From Candidatus Zixiibacteriota bacterium (lineage in GTDB: Bacteria; Zixibacteria; MSB-5A5; GN15; FEB-12), in NCBI GenBank assembly GCA_024276275.1, contig JAJRXM010000060.1, positions 1-64,000 of the forward strand: a stretch of 64,000 nucleotides of DNA, given 5' to 3'. Shown in pieces: positions 35,057-45,568 of this stretch. Below the pieces are notes generated by a model that saw nothing but the letters and a program-made list of their open reading frames with translations, was not told the DNA's origin and did no database searches. Position numbers and translations under genes: made by a program. Positions within the stretch are counted from its first letter, which is position 1. Each line of letters starts with the position of its first letter.

Positions 35057-37774
35057 TTGAAGCAATCACGAATTTTGACATGGTTAATTTTCTTTATATC
35101 TCTTTCGGTTATAGCTGTTGATGCTGAACAAATACAAACTCCTAAGACGACTTTATTAAAATCAAGAACTATTCCTATAAAACCGAATCAAATTGAATTT
35201 AGTGCTGATGCTCAGGTTGAAAGAGTTATTATTAAGTTTAAGGATTCTTACAAAGTACGAATTCGTCAGAATAAAATAATTTCTTTAAAAGGACTTTCTG
35301 TACTGACTGCTGATAAGTTTTTAAAACCGTATATAGATATTTCACTCAGACGGTTATTTAAAACAAACAGTGAGCATAATTTATCAAGGCAGAAAGAGAT
35401 ATTTCAATATCGTTCTCTGACTGAGCTTGCCGATTTAAATAGTTATTTTACAATTGAAATCCAATCATTACCCGAGGCTATTCAGATAGTAAATAAACTC
35501 AACAGTTTAGAATCTGTCGAAATAGCATATATTGAGCCCTCACCTGTTCCGGCAGTCGATATTGCTCCACCGACACCTGATTATAATGCCTCGCAATTAT
35601 ATTTGAACCCTGCCCCTGTCGGTATTGATGCTCTTTATGCTCATACTGTTCCCGGTGGGGACGGTACAGGTATTACTATTGTAGATATTGAAGGAAACTG
35701 GCAAAGAACTCATGAAGATTTAGATAAGGCGGCAACAGGGTTTTTAGTCGGAGATGTAATCAACGACCAATCTTGGCTTGACCACGGAACAGCCGTTATA
35801 GGAGTTCTTATTGGCTCTGACAATGGATATGGGATTACAGGTATTTCTCCGGGAGCTGATTTGGGGATGGTTTCTATCAATACTATGTCTACCGCAGAAG
35901 CTATTTATGCTGCCGTAGATTCTTTAGATGTCGGTGATATTATATTAATTGAATTACAAGCCCCGGGACCTCGATTCAATTTTGCTGCCCGACAGGACCA
36001 AAAGGGATATATTTGCATGGAGTACTGGCAGGCTAATTACGATGCTATTAAATATGCCTGGGCAAAAGGAATTATTGTCGTTGAAGCAGCAGGTAACGGT
36101 GAGGAAAATTTAGATGATCCGTTATATGGAAGTTTGTTTGATACAAATTATAGAAACTCTCATGCTCTTTTAGTCGGAGCATGATACCCGTCATCATTAC
36201 CGAATGATTTGGAGCGGGAAATCTATTCCAACTATGGCGAAAGAGTTAATCTGCAAGGATACGGTTCTGAAGTATATACAACCGGTTACGGAGATCTTTT
36301 TGACGGTAACGGTGATCTTAATCAATACTATACATCGGGATTCGGCGGGACATCTTCAGCTTCACCGATTATAGCAGGTGCGGCTGCCTCGATACAAGGA
36401 TATATGAAAGCAAATTTTGGGTCAGTTCTAACCTCGGATTATATACGTGAAATTTTATATCAAACCGGGACTGCTCAACTCGGAAATACGTTGGAACATA
36501 TAGGTCCCAGACCAAATTTAGACTCTGCTTTAAATTCAATTACTGCTCCCCCGTCATTAACAGCTACACCATTCTATATTGATACAACAATAGATGAAGG
36601 AACTTCGATTATAGTTGACCTTTGGCTGCATAATTCCTCACTTACAGATAATGTAAATTTCTTTATTTATGACCGTGATTCCTCGGCAAGAGCAGCTATT
36701 GTAAACTGGCTTGAGGTGTCATCACAAAATGGATTTGTACCTGCTAACGATTCTACTTATGTGGGAGTAATTTTAGATGCTACCTCTTTAACAGAGAGAT
36801 CAACAAAACACCAAGGACTTTTGGAAATCGTTTGGGGACACGGGGCTATTCTTGATTCATCTTTATTAGTTCCGGTTTATCTTGAGGTTCCCTGTACTGA
36901 TTCATCATTTTCCGTAATTTCCTCAGATGATGTCGGTGGTCCGCTATATAACTGGATTTCGGCAAAAGATTCTGGGGTTAAAATTGACAATGCTTTATTT
37001 TATAACCCTGGAGAGGCTGACGTGTTTGATGACGGTTCCGCCGGTCCGTTTTCTATCGGGTTTAACTTTCCGTTTTATACAAACTATTATGATTCATTTT
37101 ATGTCGGTATAAATGGAGCGTTATCATTTACTGATACGAATGTAAACATAGACGGAAAATACAGTTCGCTTGCAATACCGGGCTTACCATATAATAGCCT
37201 ATTGGCTCCTTTTTGGGCTGATTTATATCTTGATGCGGGACTTGTTTCTGATGCAGGCATTTATATGTATCAGAACAGTAGTAACGACACAACTGTTATT
37301 GAATGGTATCGGGTTGCCTCTTTTCAAACAGTAGACGATACGCTTATAACTTTTGAAATTATATTAACTTCTGACGGAGATATAAAATACCAATATAAAT
37401 CAGTTGGCTATTCAGGTTTAGAAAATATCGCATTAGTCGGTATAGCCGAAAATGATTGTAATTCTTTAGGATATGTAAATGCCGGAGATAGTGCCGTTTT
37501 GATACCTCATGATGCTGAAGCAATACTCTTTAAGAACCATCTATACTTTGGGCAGACAGGTGACATTACCGGAAGTGACGGTATAGATATAGCTGATTTA
37601 GTATGGTTAGTGAGCTTTATGTTCTCAGGTGGTCCTCCTCCTATCCCCTATGATGCCGGTGATGTAGACTGTTCCGGTTCTATTGATATATCTGATTTAG
37701 TTTATTTGGTAAGTTTTATGTTCTCAGGCGGTTCAGAGCCATGTGATAAATGGCTTTACGATGGAAACAACTAA
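35057..37774 (+). CDS. Secreted subtilase with C-terminal dockerin-like repeats, interrupted by in-frame TGA
   Basis: One 905-codon frame split by a TGA at codon 376 (36182-36184). The start is a TTG (MKQSRI...), followed by a signal peptide and an inhibitor-like propeptide. The S8 catalytic region has VDIEGNWQRTHEDL (Asp), DHGTAVIGVLIG (His), EAAGNGEENLD (Asn region) and, beyond the stop, GFGGTSSASPIIAGAAA (Ser). Thus the stop separates the catalytic Ser from Asp and His, so the enzyme is inactive unless the stop is read through. The junction LLVGA-x-YPSS matches subtilases that read VGAG, so Gly (GGA) is expected. C-terminally, two dockerin-like Ca-binding repeats (GSDGIDIADLVWLVSFMFSG, CSGSIDISDLVYLVSFMFSG) end the protein. 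Confidence 0.8.
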
Positions 37775-37891
37775 TAAATCGAAAACTTTTCTTCTCTACA
37801 CCCTTCGAGGTGACTTAGGAATTATTGAAAATAAACATGTTATGCTGAGCGGAGTCAAAGTATGATTATTCTAAAACTAATTGTATTAATT
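37775..37891. other. Convergent intergenic region with repeat remnants
   Basis: Between the convergent subtilase and nuoN. It contains ACCCTTCGAGGTGAC (37800-37814) and ATGCTGAGCGGAGTCAAAGTAT (in two parts, near 37842-37862), worn relatives of the ACCCT...AGGGT hairpin at 15138. Confidence 0.45.
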
Positions 37892-39340
37892 TTACAGAAA
37901 TGCAAATATCGCTGACTTAGAGATATTGATTATCTCCTGAGGGAACAATCCTATACCCAGCGTACCTACGGCACAAATAATAAAGAGAACAATCATTGAC
38001 AGATTCAAATCAAACCGTTTGAATTCGGCATCGGTGTTTTCAAAATAAGCCGCTTTGATAATTTTAAAATAATAATATACCGAAGCAAAAGAATTAAGAA
38101 CCCCGATAACAGTCAGCCAGATAAAGCCGTGTTTGACTGCCTCGGAAAAGATATAAAACTTTCCGATAAAGCCGACAGTCGGAGGGAAGCCCGAGAGTGC
38201 AAATACAAACAAAGCAAGCACAGCAGCTAAATACGGATGTGCTTTTGCCATGCCGTTTAATTCTTTTAGCTCAGGTTTTGCGTTGGAACGAGTCTCCATT
38301 ATTGTTACGATAGCAAAACCGCCGACATTAAACAAAGTATATGCAATCAGATAAAAAATCGCCGATGAAATTGCATTACTACCGCCTACTGTAAGAGCTA
38401 CAAAAATATAACCGGCATGAGCTATTGAAGAATATGCTAAAATTCGTTTTATGTTAGTTTGTTTTAAAGCGAGAACATTACCGACTATCATAGTCAGTAC
38501 AGCTAATCCCCAGAAGAGATTTGTCAGCAGTTCTACCTCGTCAAATCCATAACTAAAAATCCGTAACAGAGCAGCAAACCCTGCAGCTTTTGGACCGACA
38601 GAGAAAAATGCTGTGACAGGTGTCGGAGCACCCTGATAGACATCAGGTACCCAACTGTGAAACGGTGCCGCACCAACTTTGAAAGCAAACCCAATAAGGA
38701 TAAAACCAATCCCTGATAAAAGTAAGGTTCTTGATTGCGACAAGTTAAATGAAAAGTCGGCGACTATTCGTCTGAGGTCAGTCGTTTCAGACGCCCCAAA
38801 TATAAATGCGATGCCCATCAGTAGAAAAGCCGAAGCAAATGCCCCCATGATAAAGTATTTGATACCTGCTTCATTAGATTCAAGTGACCTTCGGGCAAAG
38901 CCTGCTAAGACATACAACGGCACCGACATAATTTCAAGACCTAAAAAGATGACAACCAGGTCGGTTGTATTTGCCATTACCATCATACCCATAGTTGAAA
39001 TCAACAGTAGTGCGTAGTATTCGGGTTTGTTTATATTTTTGACCTGTAGATATTTTTGCGCTATTAAAACACCTAACATTGCAATGATAGAAAACAACAG
39101 CTTAAATGTAACTCCAAAATTGTCACAGGTAACCATCCCATAAAACCCTGACACCTGATGATGCCATTGATTAGATATAAATGAGATAGAAACAGCAATT
39201 CCTAAAAGAGCAATTATCGGTGCAGCTTGGGCAGGTTTCTTAAAAGAAGAACCTAATAGAATAATAAAAGCTGCCACAAGGAGCGAAATCTCCGGAGCTA
39301 TAAGAGAAAAATCAATTTGTGCTGATGTAAAGTCTATCAT
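37892..39340 (-). CDS. nuoN: NADH-quinone oxidoreductase subunit N
   Basis: 482 residues, about 14 membrane helices. One of the three antiporter-like proton-pumping subunits of complex I. Visible family motifs include VIFLGLEIMSVPLYVLAGF, KVGAAPFHSWVPDVYQGAPTPVTA and NIKRILAYSSIAHAGYI, with conserved Lys and Glu of the proton channel. Last gene of the nuo operon. Confidence 0.95.
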   Translation of the reverse strand: MIDFTSAQIDFSLIAPEISLLVAAFIILLGSSFKKPAQAAPIIALLGIAVSISFISNQWHHQVSGFYGMVTCDNFGVTFKLLFSIIAMLGVLIAQKYLQVKNINKPEYYALLLISTMGMMVMANTTDLVVIFLGLEIMSVPLYVLAGFARRSLESNEAGIKYFIMGAFASAFLLMGIAFIFGASETTDLRRIVADFSFNLSQSRTLLLSGIGFILIGFAFKVGAAPFHSWVPDVYQGAPTPVTAFFSVGPKAAGFAALLRIFSYGFDEVELLTNLFWGLAVLTMIVGNVLALKQTNIKRILAYSSIAHAGYIFVALTVGGSNAISSAIFYLIAYTLFNVGGFAIVTIMETRSNAKPELKELNGMAKAHPYLAAVLALFVFALSGFPPTVGFIGKFYIFSEAVKHGFIWLTVIGVLNSFASVYYYFKIIKAAYFENTDAEFKRFDLNLSMIVLFIICAVGTLGIGLFPQEIINISKSAIFAFL

Positions 39341-39386
39341 ATATAAATCCTATAATAACGGACACGCCGTTAATATGTTAAAATCC

Positions 39387-39599
39387 TCATCCACCGCCAA
39401 AGCCAAGTTTCACTTCGCCGTTTTCAACTATCACCGGAACAATAGACTGACCGCCTGATAGTTCTAACACTTTTTCTTTGGCACCGTCTGTTTTATGGAC
39501 ATCAATTTCAGTGTATTCCGTACCATTGTCGGTATAAAATTTCTTTGCGGCGGCACAATACGGACAACCTTCCTTGGTGTAAATCGTAACTTCACTCAT
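39387..39599 (-). CDS. Glutaredoxin-like protein
   Basis: 70 residues. Thioredoxin fold with the active-site CPYC (YTKEGCPYCAAAKKFY), a cis-Pro VP in IVPVIVENG and a C-terminal GFGGG. The ATG overlaps the nuoM stop (ATGA), so it is translated with complex I, between nuoM and nuoN. It may reduce disulfides or glutathione-type adducts on complex I subunits, or the position may be chance; nothing in the sequence decides. Confidence 0.86.
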   Translation of the reverse strand: MSEVTIYTKEGCPYCAAAKKFYTDNGTEYTEIDVHKTDGAKEKVLELSGGQSIVPVIVENGEVKLGFGGG

Positions 39600-41185
39600 T
39601 TTGATTTTTGCTCCTCATCGGTATGCAAAGTTAACTCATTCTGCCCGGTATTATCTTTATAATATCTAATTTGATACTCTTCATCCAAATAAACTGATTT
39701 TGCTTTGTTTACCTGTTGGAGAACATTTTTCACCGCAGGTTCAATTCGTGAAAAGAGTGGAGCCGGATAGATACCGATAAAAAAGATAAGGATAACCAAC
39801 GGTAATAAAATTAGTTTTTCACGGGCATCTAAATCAAGTAATTTTTTATTTTCCTCTTTGTCTACTTCACCGAAAAAGACTCTTTGGAACATCCACAGCA
39901 TATAACATGCTGAGAGAATAACTCCGACAGCAGCTATAGAAGCATAAATATAATTTGATTTAAACATACCTAAAAGAATTAAGAATTCGCCTACAAATCC
40001 GTTTGTCAACGGTAAACCGATAGACGAAAGAGTTACAATCATAAAGACAACCGTAAATAACGGCATAACTTTGGCAAGACCGCCGAAATCTTCAATCATC
40101 CTGGTATGTCTCCGTTCATAAATCATTCCGACTAACAAGAACAAAGCCCCTGTTGAGATACCGTGGTTAATCATTTGAATTACAGCACCCTCAAGTCCTT
40201 GCATGTTAAGAGCAAAAAGACCGAGCATGATAAAACCCATGTGGGAGACCGATGAAAAGGCAACAAGCGACTTAATATCTTTTTGTACCATGGCAACTAA
40301 GGCACCATAGATGATTGCTATCACCGACAATGTACAAATGTACGGAAGATATGCTATCGTCGCTTCAGGAAACATCGGTAAACAAATTCGGATAAACCCA
40401 TAGGTACCCATTTTCAACAATACACCGGCAAGAATTACTGAACCGGCAGTAGGTGCCTGCACATGAGCATCTGGCAGCCAGGTATGAAACGGAAACAGCG
40501 GTACTTTAATAGCAAAAGCTAAGGCAAAAGCACCGAACAACCAGAGTTGCGGTTCAAATCCGAGTGCTAATGTTGAAGTTAATTTCAATATATCAAAAGA
40601 GAACTCACCGGTCATTGCTTGATATTCATATAAAAGATACATAATACCGACAAGCATCAGCAGAGAACCAAACATAGTGAACAGTACAAATTTAATAGCT
40701 GCGTATAATTTTCTCGGTCCACCCCAGACACCGATAATAAAATACATCGGAATCAACATCAGTTCCCAGAAGATATAAAACAAGAAGAGGTCCAAGGCAC
40801 AAAAAACACCTATCATACCTACTTCTAATAGAAGCATCGAGATAAAGTAGCCTTTGATTCCTGTCGTAATTGAGTTCCATGAAGCGAGAATAGAAAGAAC
40901 TGTTAAAATAGTTGTTAGAACTATTAAGAGTAATGAGATACCGTCTATACCGAAATGATAATTAATTCCGAATGATGATATCCACGGGATATTTACCTCA
41001 AACTGCATACCGCTGGCAAGCGGGTCAAACATATAGTAGGCCGCAAATGACAAAATCATCGTCACAACAGAAATAATAAGTGCAAGACCTTTTATTGTAT
41101 CTGTTTTTTCTTTCGGTACAAACAGAAGCAGTATAATTCCGATAGCAGGGAAAAATGTCGTTAAGGTAAGAATTGAACTATCCAT
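39596..41185 (-). CDS. nuoM: NADH-quinone oxidoreductase subunit M
   Basis: 529 residues with about 14 membrane helices. FYIFWELMLIPMYFIIGVWGG, AFAIKVPLFPFHTWLPDAHVQAPTAGSV and VAFSSVSHMGFI are characteristic of the NuoM antiporter-like subunit. The start lies two bases after the expected, unbroken end of nuoL (41188). Confidence 0.95.
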   Translation of the reverse strand: MDSSILTLTTFFPAIGIILLLFVPKEKTDTIKGLALIISVVTMILSFAAYYMFDPLASGMQFEVNIPWISSFGINYHFGIDGISLLLIVLTTILTVLSILASWNSITTGIKGYFISMLLLEVGMIGVFCALDLFLFYIFWELMLIPMYFIIGVWGGPRKLYAAIKFVLFTMFGSLLMLVGIMYLLYEYQAMTGEFSFDILKLTSTLALGFEPQLWLFGAFALAFAIKVPLFPFHTWLPDAHVQAPTAGSVILAGVLLKMGTYGFIRICLPMFPEATIAYLPYICTLSVIAIIYGALVAMVQKDIKSLVAFSSVSHMGFIMLGLFALNMQGLEGAVIQMINHGISTGALFLLVGMIYERRHTRMIEDFGGLAKVMPLFTVVFMIVTLSSIGLPLTNGFVGEFLILLGMFKSNYIYASIAAVGVILSACYMLWMFQRVFFGEVDKEENKKLLDLDAREKLILLPLVILIFFIGIYPAPLFSRIEPAVKNVLQQVNKAKSVYLDEEYQIRYYKDNTGQNELTLHTDEEQKSK

Positions 41186-41187
41186 AT

Positions 41188-43131
41188 TTAACCAATCACC
41201 ATATAAGCTATAATCACTAATACACCTGAGACAAAAATTGTCGCATAGGTACGAACTCTACCTGTTTGCATTTTTCGAGCGAATTCCGAAAAGTCAGAAT
41301 ACCACGATGCTGCCCCATTTACAAATCCGTCGATAATGACAACATCAAAGACTTTCCACAAGAACAATGAGAAGTAGACAACCGGACGAATAATAACGGC
41401 ACCATAGATTTAATCTACATAATATTTATTTAATAACAAATTTTTCATCCCTGACAATTTTTCGGCAAGCGAGGTTGAGATTTCTGTTTTCTTTTTATAA
41501 AGCAGATATGCCATGAAGATAGAGAAAAGAACAAGGACAACTGATGATATCATCAGTGTCCATTCCATAGCTACATCTCCCCCACCTGAAGCAAGAGCAT
41601 GCGAAGCGGAACCTTGAGAGGTTGAAATAATTACAGGAGCAAGCCATTCCTCAAAGTGGTTTGTCTTAGCAAAAAGATGCGGTAAACCAATCCAACCACC
41701 AACGACCGAAAGTACAGCGAGTATCATAAGCGGAATTGTCATAGTTTTTGGAGATTCATGAATGTGCGATTTAACTTCTTTGCTCATTCTTTCTTTACCA
41801 TAGAAGGTCAGATATATCAGGCGGAACATATAGAATGCAGTTAGAGCCGCAGTCACAACTCCGATTACCCAAAAAATCACAGAGCCATGCATTTGTGACG
41901 AGAAAGATTTCCAAAGGATCTCATCCTTTGAGAAGAAACCTGAGAAACCTGGGATACCTGAGATTGCAAAAGTTGCGATAAACATTGTCATAAATGTAAT
42001 CGGCATATATTTTTTGAGACCGCCCATGTAACGCATGTCTTGTTCATCAGACATACCGTGAATAACAGAACCGGCACCAAGGAATAAAAGAGCTTTAAAG
42101 AATGCGTGAGTCATAAGATGAAAAACACCTGCAGTATAGGCTGCTACACCACAAGCTAAGAACATATATCCGAGTTGACTGACTGTTGAATATGCCAGCA
42201 CCCGTTTAATATCATTTTGAGCCAGTCCGATAGTCGCGGCAAAAAATGCCGTTGCGGCACCAACACATGCTACGACAAAAAGAGCATCTGGAGCCATCGA
42301 GAAAAGTACATTGGTACGGACTAACATATATACACCAGCCGTTACCATAGTTGCGGCATGGATTAAAGCCGAAACAGGTGTAGGGCCTTCCATCGCATCG
42401 GGAAGCCATACATACAGAGGAATCTGAGCTGATTTACCCATTGCTCCGACAAAAAGAAGCAGACAAGCTGCTGTAACTAACGCAGAACCGTAGACAAAAA
42501 CTTCCGGAGCTCTTGCGACAACATCAACAAAGTTTAGAGACCCAACCTGCCAAAAAATTATAAACATTCCAAGTAAGAAACCAAAATCACCGATATGGTT
42601 GATGATGAATGCTTTTTTACCGGCATCGGTCGCTGATTTTTTATGGAACCAAAATCCGATTAAGAGATAGGAGCAGAGACCAACCCCTTCCCATCCGACA
42701 AACATCAGAAGGAAATTGTCAGCTAGTACGAGAGTCAACATAGAAAACATGAAAAGACTTAGATATGTAAAGAATCTGCTGTATCCCGGGTCGTGGCTCA
42801 TGTAACCAATTGAGTAGACATGAATCAGAAATCCGACACCTGTGACGACCAAAATCATTATTGCCGAAAGAGGGTCGAGCATGTAGCCAAAACTTACTTC
42901 AAAGTTATTACCTGATTTAATCCATGTAAATAATGTTTGTTCTAAAATCCTTGCACTCGGTGCGAGATTGGTCAGTTCTAAGAAAGCAAATAATGAGATT
43001 ATAAATGATATGAACACCGAACCGCATGCAATAATCGAAACAATCGGCTTAGAAAGTTTCCCAAGCAGTAATCCATTGATTAGAAAACCGATAAACGGCA
43101 GCAACGGGATTAAATATAGATATTCAGCCAT
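41188..43131 (-). CDS. nuoL: NADH-quinone oxidoreductase subunit L, interrupted near C-terminus by in-frame TAA
   Basis: 648-codon frame with a TAA at codon 574 (41412-41410). The front part is a normal NuoL: FVGWEGVGLCSYLLIGFW, KSAQIPLYVWLPDAMEGPTPVSALIHAATMV in pieces, VLAYSTVSQLGYM and HAFFKALLFLGAGSVIH. The frame breaks inside the very conserved NKYYVDEIYD-type motif: here NKYYVD-stop-IYGAV, so Glu (GAA) is expected. The remaining 73 codons continue the lateral helix and final membrane helix (DGFVNGAASWY, RKMQTGRVRTYATIFV) and stop two bases before nuoM, the spacing typical of this operon. A product stopped at 573 would lose the lateral-helix end. Confidence 0.9.
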
Positions 43132-43151
43132 AATAAATTAAACCTTCAGAC

Positions 43152-43457
43152 CTACCATTTTAACAAGTTAAAACGGTCGATATTAATTGTTTCTCTGTTA
43201 CGGTAGAGATTTATTACCATCCCTAACCCTACTGCCGCTTCAGCTGCTGCGACAGTTAATATTAAAAAGACAAACGCGTGGCCGTCCATGATATTGAGCT
43301 TTAACGAAAAAGCAATCAAAACCAAATTGGCAGCATTCAGCATCAGCTCAACCGACATAAACAACATAATTATATTTCGAGAGATAAGTACACCGATAGT
43401 TCCGATAGCAAACAGTACAACCGCTACAATAATATAGGCAGTAATTGAAAGTTCCAT
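43152..43457 (-). CDS. nuoK: NADH-quinone oxidoreductase subunit K
   Basis: 101 residues, three membrane helices, with the NuoK core RNIIMLFMSVELMLNAANLVL including the conserved proton-channel Glu, and TVAAAEAAVGLG with the second Glu. One-base overlap with nuoJ. Confidence 0.96.
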   Translation of the reverse strand: MELSITAYIIVAVVLFAIGTIGVLISRNIIMLFMSVELMLNAANLVLIAFSLKLNIMDGHAFVFLILTVAAAEAAVGLGMVINLYRNRETINIDRFNLLKW

Positions 43458-44020
43458 CAGCTTTGCACCTCATTATTATCTGAAATTGTGTCTGTTTCGG
43501 CGTCATCCCGTTTAGACATCACTACTGCACCGACAATAGCGGCAAGAAGTAAAATTGATGTCAATTCAAACGGATAGAGATATTTTGTAAAAAGTAATTT
43601 TGCTACTTCAGCTACAGAGCCAAAATTATTAACAGATTCAGCAAGAACACCGACTTCAACATTTCCATGCATAAAACCTGTCTTGATTATAAAGACAAGT
43701 TCAACAAATAGTATTAATCCGAATAAAAATTTCAGAGACAATTTCACCGGTGATGATTGTTTTCCTAAGTCTTCAGCTCCACGTAAATTCAGCAACATGA
43801 TAACAAATAAGAACAAGACCATTATTGCACCTGAATAGACAATGATTAAAACGGCTCCGATAAATAAAGCACCCAGTTGAATATATAAGACAGCTTGTGC
43901 CACCAATGATACAATCATCGACATTACAGCAAGCACCGGATTTTTAAGAGTTATCATCAGAGCTGCCCCTGACACCGCCAATAATGCGGAAACTATAAAT
44001 ATGGCAAAATCAAGATTCAT
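43457..44020 (-). CDS. nuoJ: NADH-quinone oxidoreductase subunit J
   Basis: 187 residues, five membrane helices. VLIIVYSGAIMVLFLFVIMLLN is the conserved third helix with the pi-bulge and the essential Tyr/Gly region. It ends with an acidic tail. Ends where nuoK begins and starts three bases after nuoI. Confidence 0.95.
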   Translation of the reverse strand: MNLDFAIFIVSALLAVSGAALMITLKNPVLAVMSMIVSLVAQAVLYIQLGALFIGAVLIIVYSGAIMVLFLFVIMLLNLRGAEDLGKQSSPVKLSLKFLFGLILFVELVFIIKTGFMHGNVEVGVLAESVNNFGSVAEVAKLLFTKYLYPFELTSILLLAAIVGAVVMSKRDDAETDTISDNNEVQS

Positions 44021-44023
44021 ATT

Positions 44024-44527
44024 CTATTTATCTACCGTTCCATACACTTTGCGTGCTTTACGTAAAAGTTTTTTAAACGGGTTTTCCTTGCGTGGATGAG
44101 CAACCAGCATTTGTTCTTTGGTTTTAATAAATGAATTAATATCCGGAGATGAGAACTCATATTCATGACCCAAGAAAATAGCTTCTTCAGGACATGCTTC
44201 CTCGCAAAACCCACAATATATACATCGTATTTGGTTTATTTCATACACTTTGGCAAACCGTTCGCCTTTTTCATTTTCTTCAGGTTCCATATAGATACAA
44301 TCAGACGGACAGGCAGCAGCACAAAGACCACAGCAGACACACCGTTCGGTACCGTCGTCATAGCGTTCTAAATAGTGTTGCCCCTTGTAACGGGGAGCCA
44401 TAGGTTTTTTCTTTTTCTGATATTCTAATGTAACAGGTTTCTTAAAGAGATGCTTCAGTGTTACAATAAACCCTTTGGGCATCTTTAAGAAAACATTACC
44501 TATTGCTTTTAATACTTCGTTCATCAT
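44024..44527 (-). CDS. nuoI: NADH-quinone oxidoreductase subunit I
   Basis: 167 residues. Two [4Fe-4S] ferredoxin motifs, CVCCGLCAAACPSDCIYM and CIYCGFCEEACPEEAIF, give clusters N6a and N6b that pass electrons to NuoB. The N-terminal stretch MPKGFIVTLKHLFKKPVT matches NuoI. Confidence 0.96.
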   Translation of the reverse strand: MMNEVLKAIGNVFLKMPKGFIVTLKHLFKKPVTLEYQKKKKPMAPRYKGQHYLERYDDGTERCVCCGLCAAACPSDCIYMEPEENEKGERFAKVYEINQIRCIYCGFCEEACPEEAIFLGHEYEFSSPDINSFIKTKEQMLVAHPRKENPFKKLLRKARKVYGTVDK

Positions 44528-44536
44528 TCAACCTAT

Positions 44537-45568
44537 TTATAAAATCACAAAAAATGCTGTTATTAACGTATTAAATAAAGCTAACGGGAAAAGAACTTTC
44601 CAACCTAATGCCATTAACTGGTCATATCTAAATCTTGGGAATGTTGCCCGCAACCATATATAGAAAAACATAAACAAGAAAACTTTTATTACAAAGTATA
44701 AAACCGAGAGCATTGGCATAGAATCTAAAAACGGACCGTGCCAACCACCCAAAAACAGCGTAGCCCCTACTGATGAAACCGCAATCATATTGGCATATTC
44801 AGCAATAAAGAACATTGAGAATTTCATAGAAGAATACTCTGTATGATACCCTGCGACCAGTTCAGACTCAGCTTCGGGCATATCAAACGGTGCTCTGTTC
44901 GTTTCCGCAATAACACAGGTAAGAAATAATATAAAGCCTAACGGTTGACTAAAAATATACCAATTTGGTAAAAATGTAATCGTACCCCAAAGCGGACCCA
45001 TTTGTAATTCCACCAACTCACGTAAAGAAAGAGTATTGGCAATGATAATAACACCGACTATTGAAAGACCGTAGCCTACCTCATAAGAAATCATCTGAGC
45101 TGATGAACGCACAGCTCCCATCATAGAATACTTTGAACCGGAAGACCACCCTGCTAAGACAATACCATATATACCGAGTGATGTAACCGCAAAGACAAAG
45201 AGAACACCGACATTTAAATCAGAAAGAACAAAAGTAAAATCTTTTCCAAAAAAAGTATTGTCTTTACCAAACGGAATAACCGCAAAAGTTAAAACAGCCG
45301 GGACAAATGAAATAACCGGAGCTAATAGATAAGTAATTTTTTCAACATTTGCAGGTCTGATCTCTTCTTTGAAAATCAATTTGAGACCGTCGGCCAGAGG
45401 TGTTAAAAGCCCATACGGCCCTGCAGTATTTGGTCCCATGCGATGCTGCATATGTCCGACAACTTTACGCTCCAATAAAGTCGAATAAGCACAGCCGGTT
45501 AAAACGGCAATGACTACGACGATAACTTTAATTGAGGCAAATAGAATCATTTCAAGCATCTTATGCAT
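44537..45568 (-). CDS. nuoH: NADH-quinone oxidoreductase subunit H
   Basis: 343 residues, eight membrane helices. ERKVVGHMQHRMGPNTAGPYG and ETNRAPFDMPEAESELVAGYH are near-invariant loops lining the quinone chamber. The start overlaps the nuoG end by 8 bases. Confidence 0.96.
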   Translation of the reverse strand: MHKMLEMILFASIKVIVVVIAVLTGCAYSTLLERKVVGHMQHRMGPNTAGPYGLLTPLADGLKLIFKEEIRPANVEKITYLLAPVISFVPAVLTFAVIPFGKDNTFFGKDFTFVLSDLNVGVLFVFAVTSLGIYGIVLAGWSSGSKYSMMGAVRSSAQMISYEVGYGLSIVGVIIIANTLSLRELVELQMGPLWGTITFLPNWYIFSQPLGFILFLTCVIAETNRAPFDMPEAESELVAGYHTEYSSMKFSMFFIAEYANMIAVSSVGATLFLGGWHGPFLDSMPMLSVLYFVIKVFLFMFFYIWLRATFPRFRYDQLMALGWKVLFPLALFNTLITAFFVIL

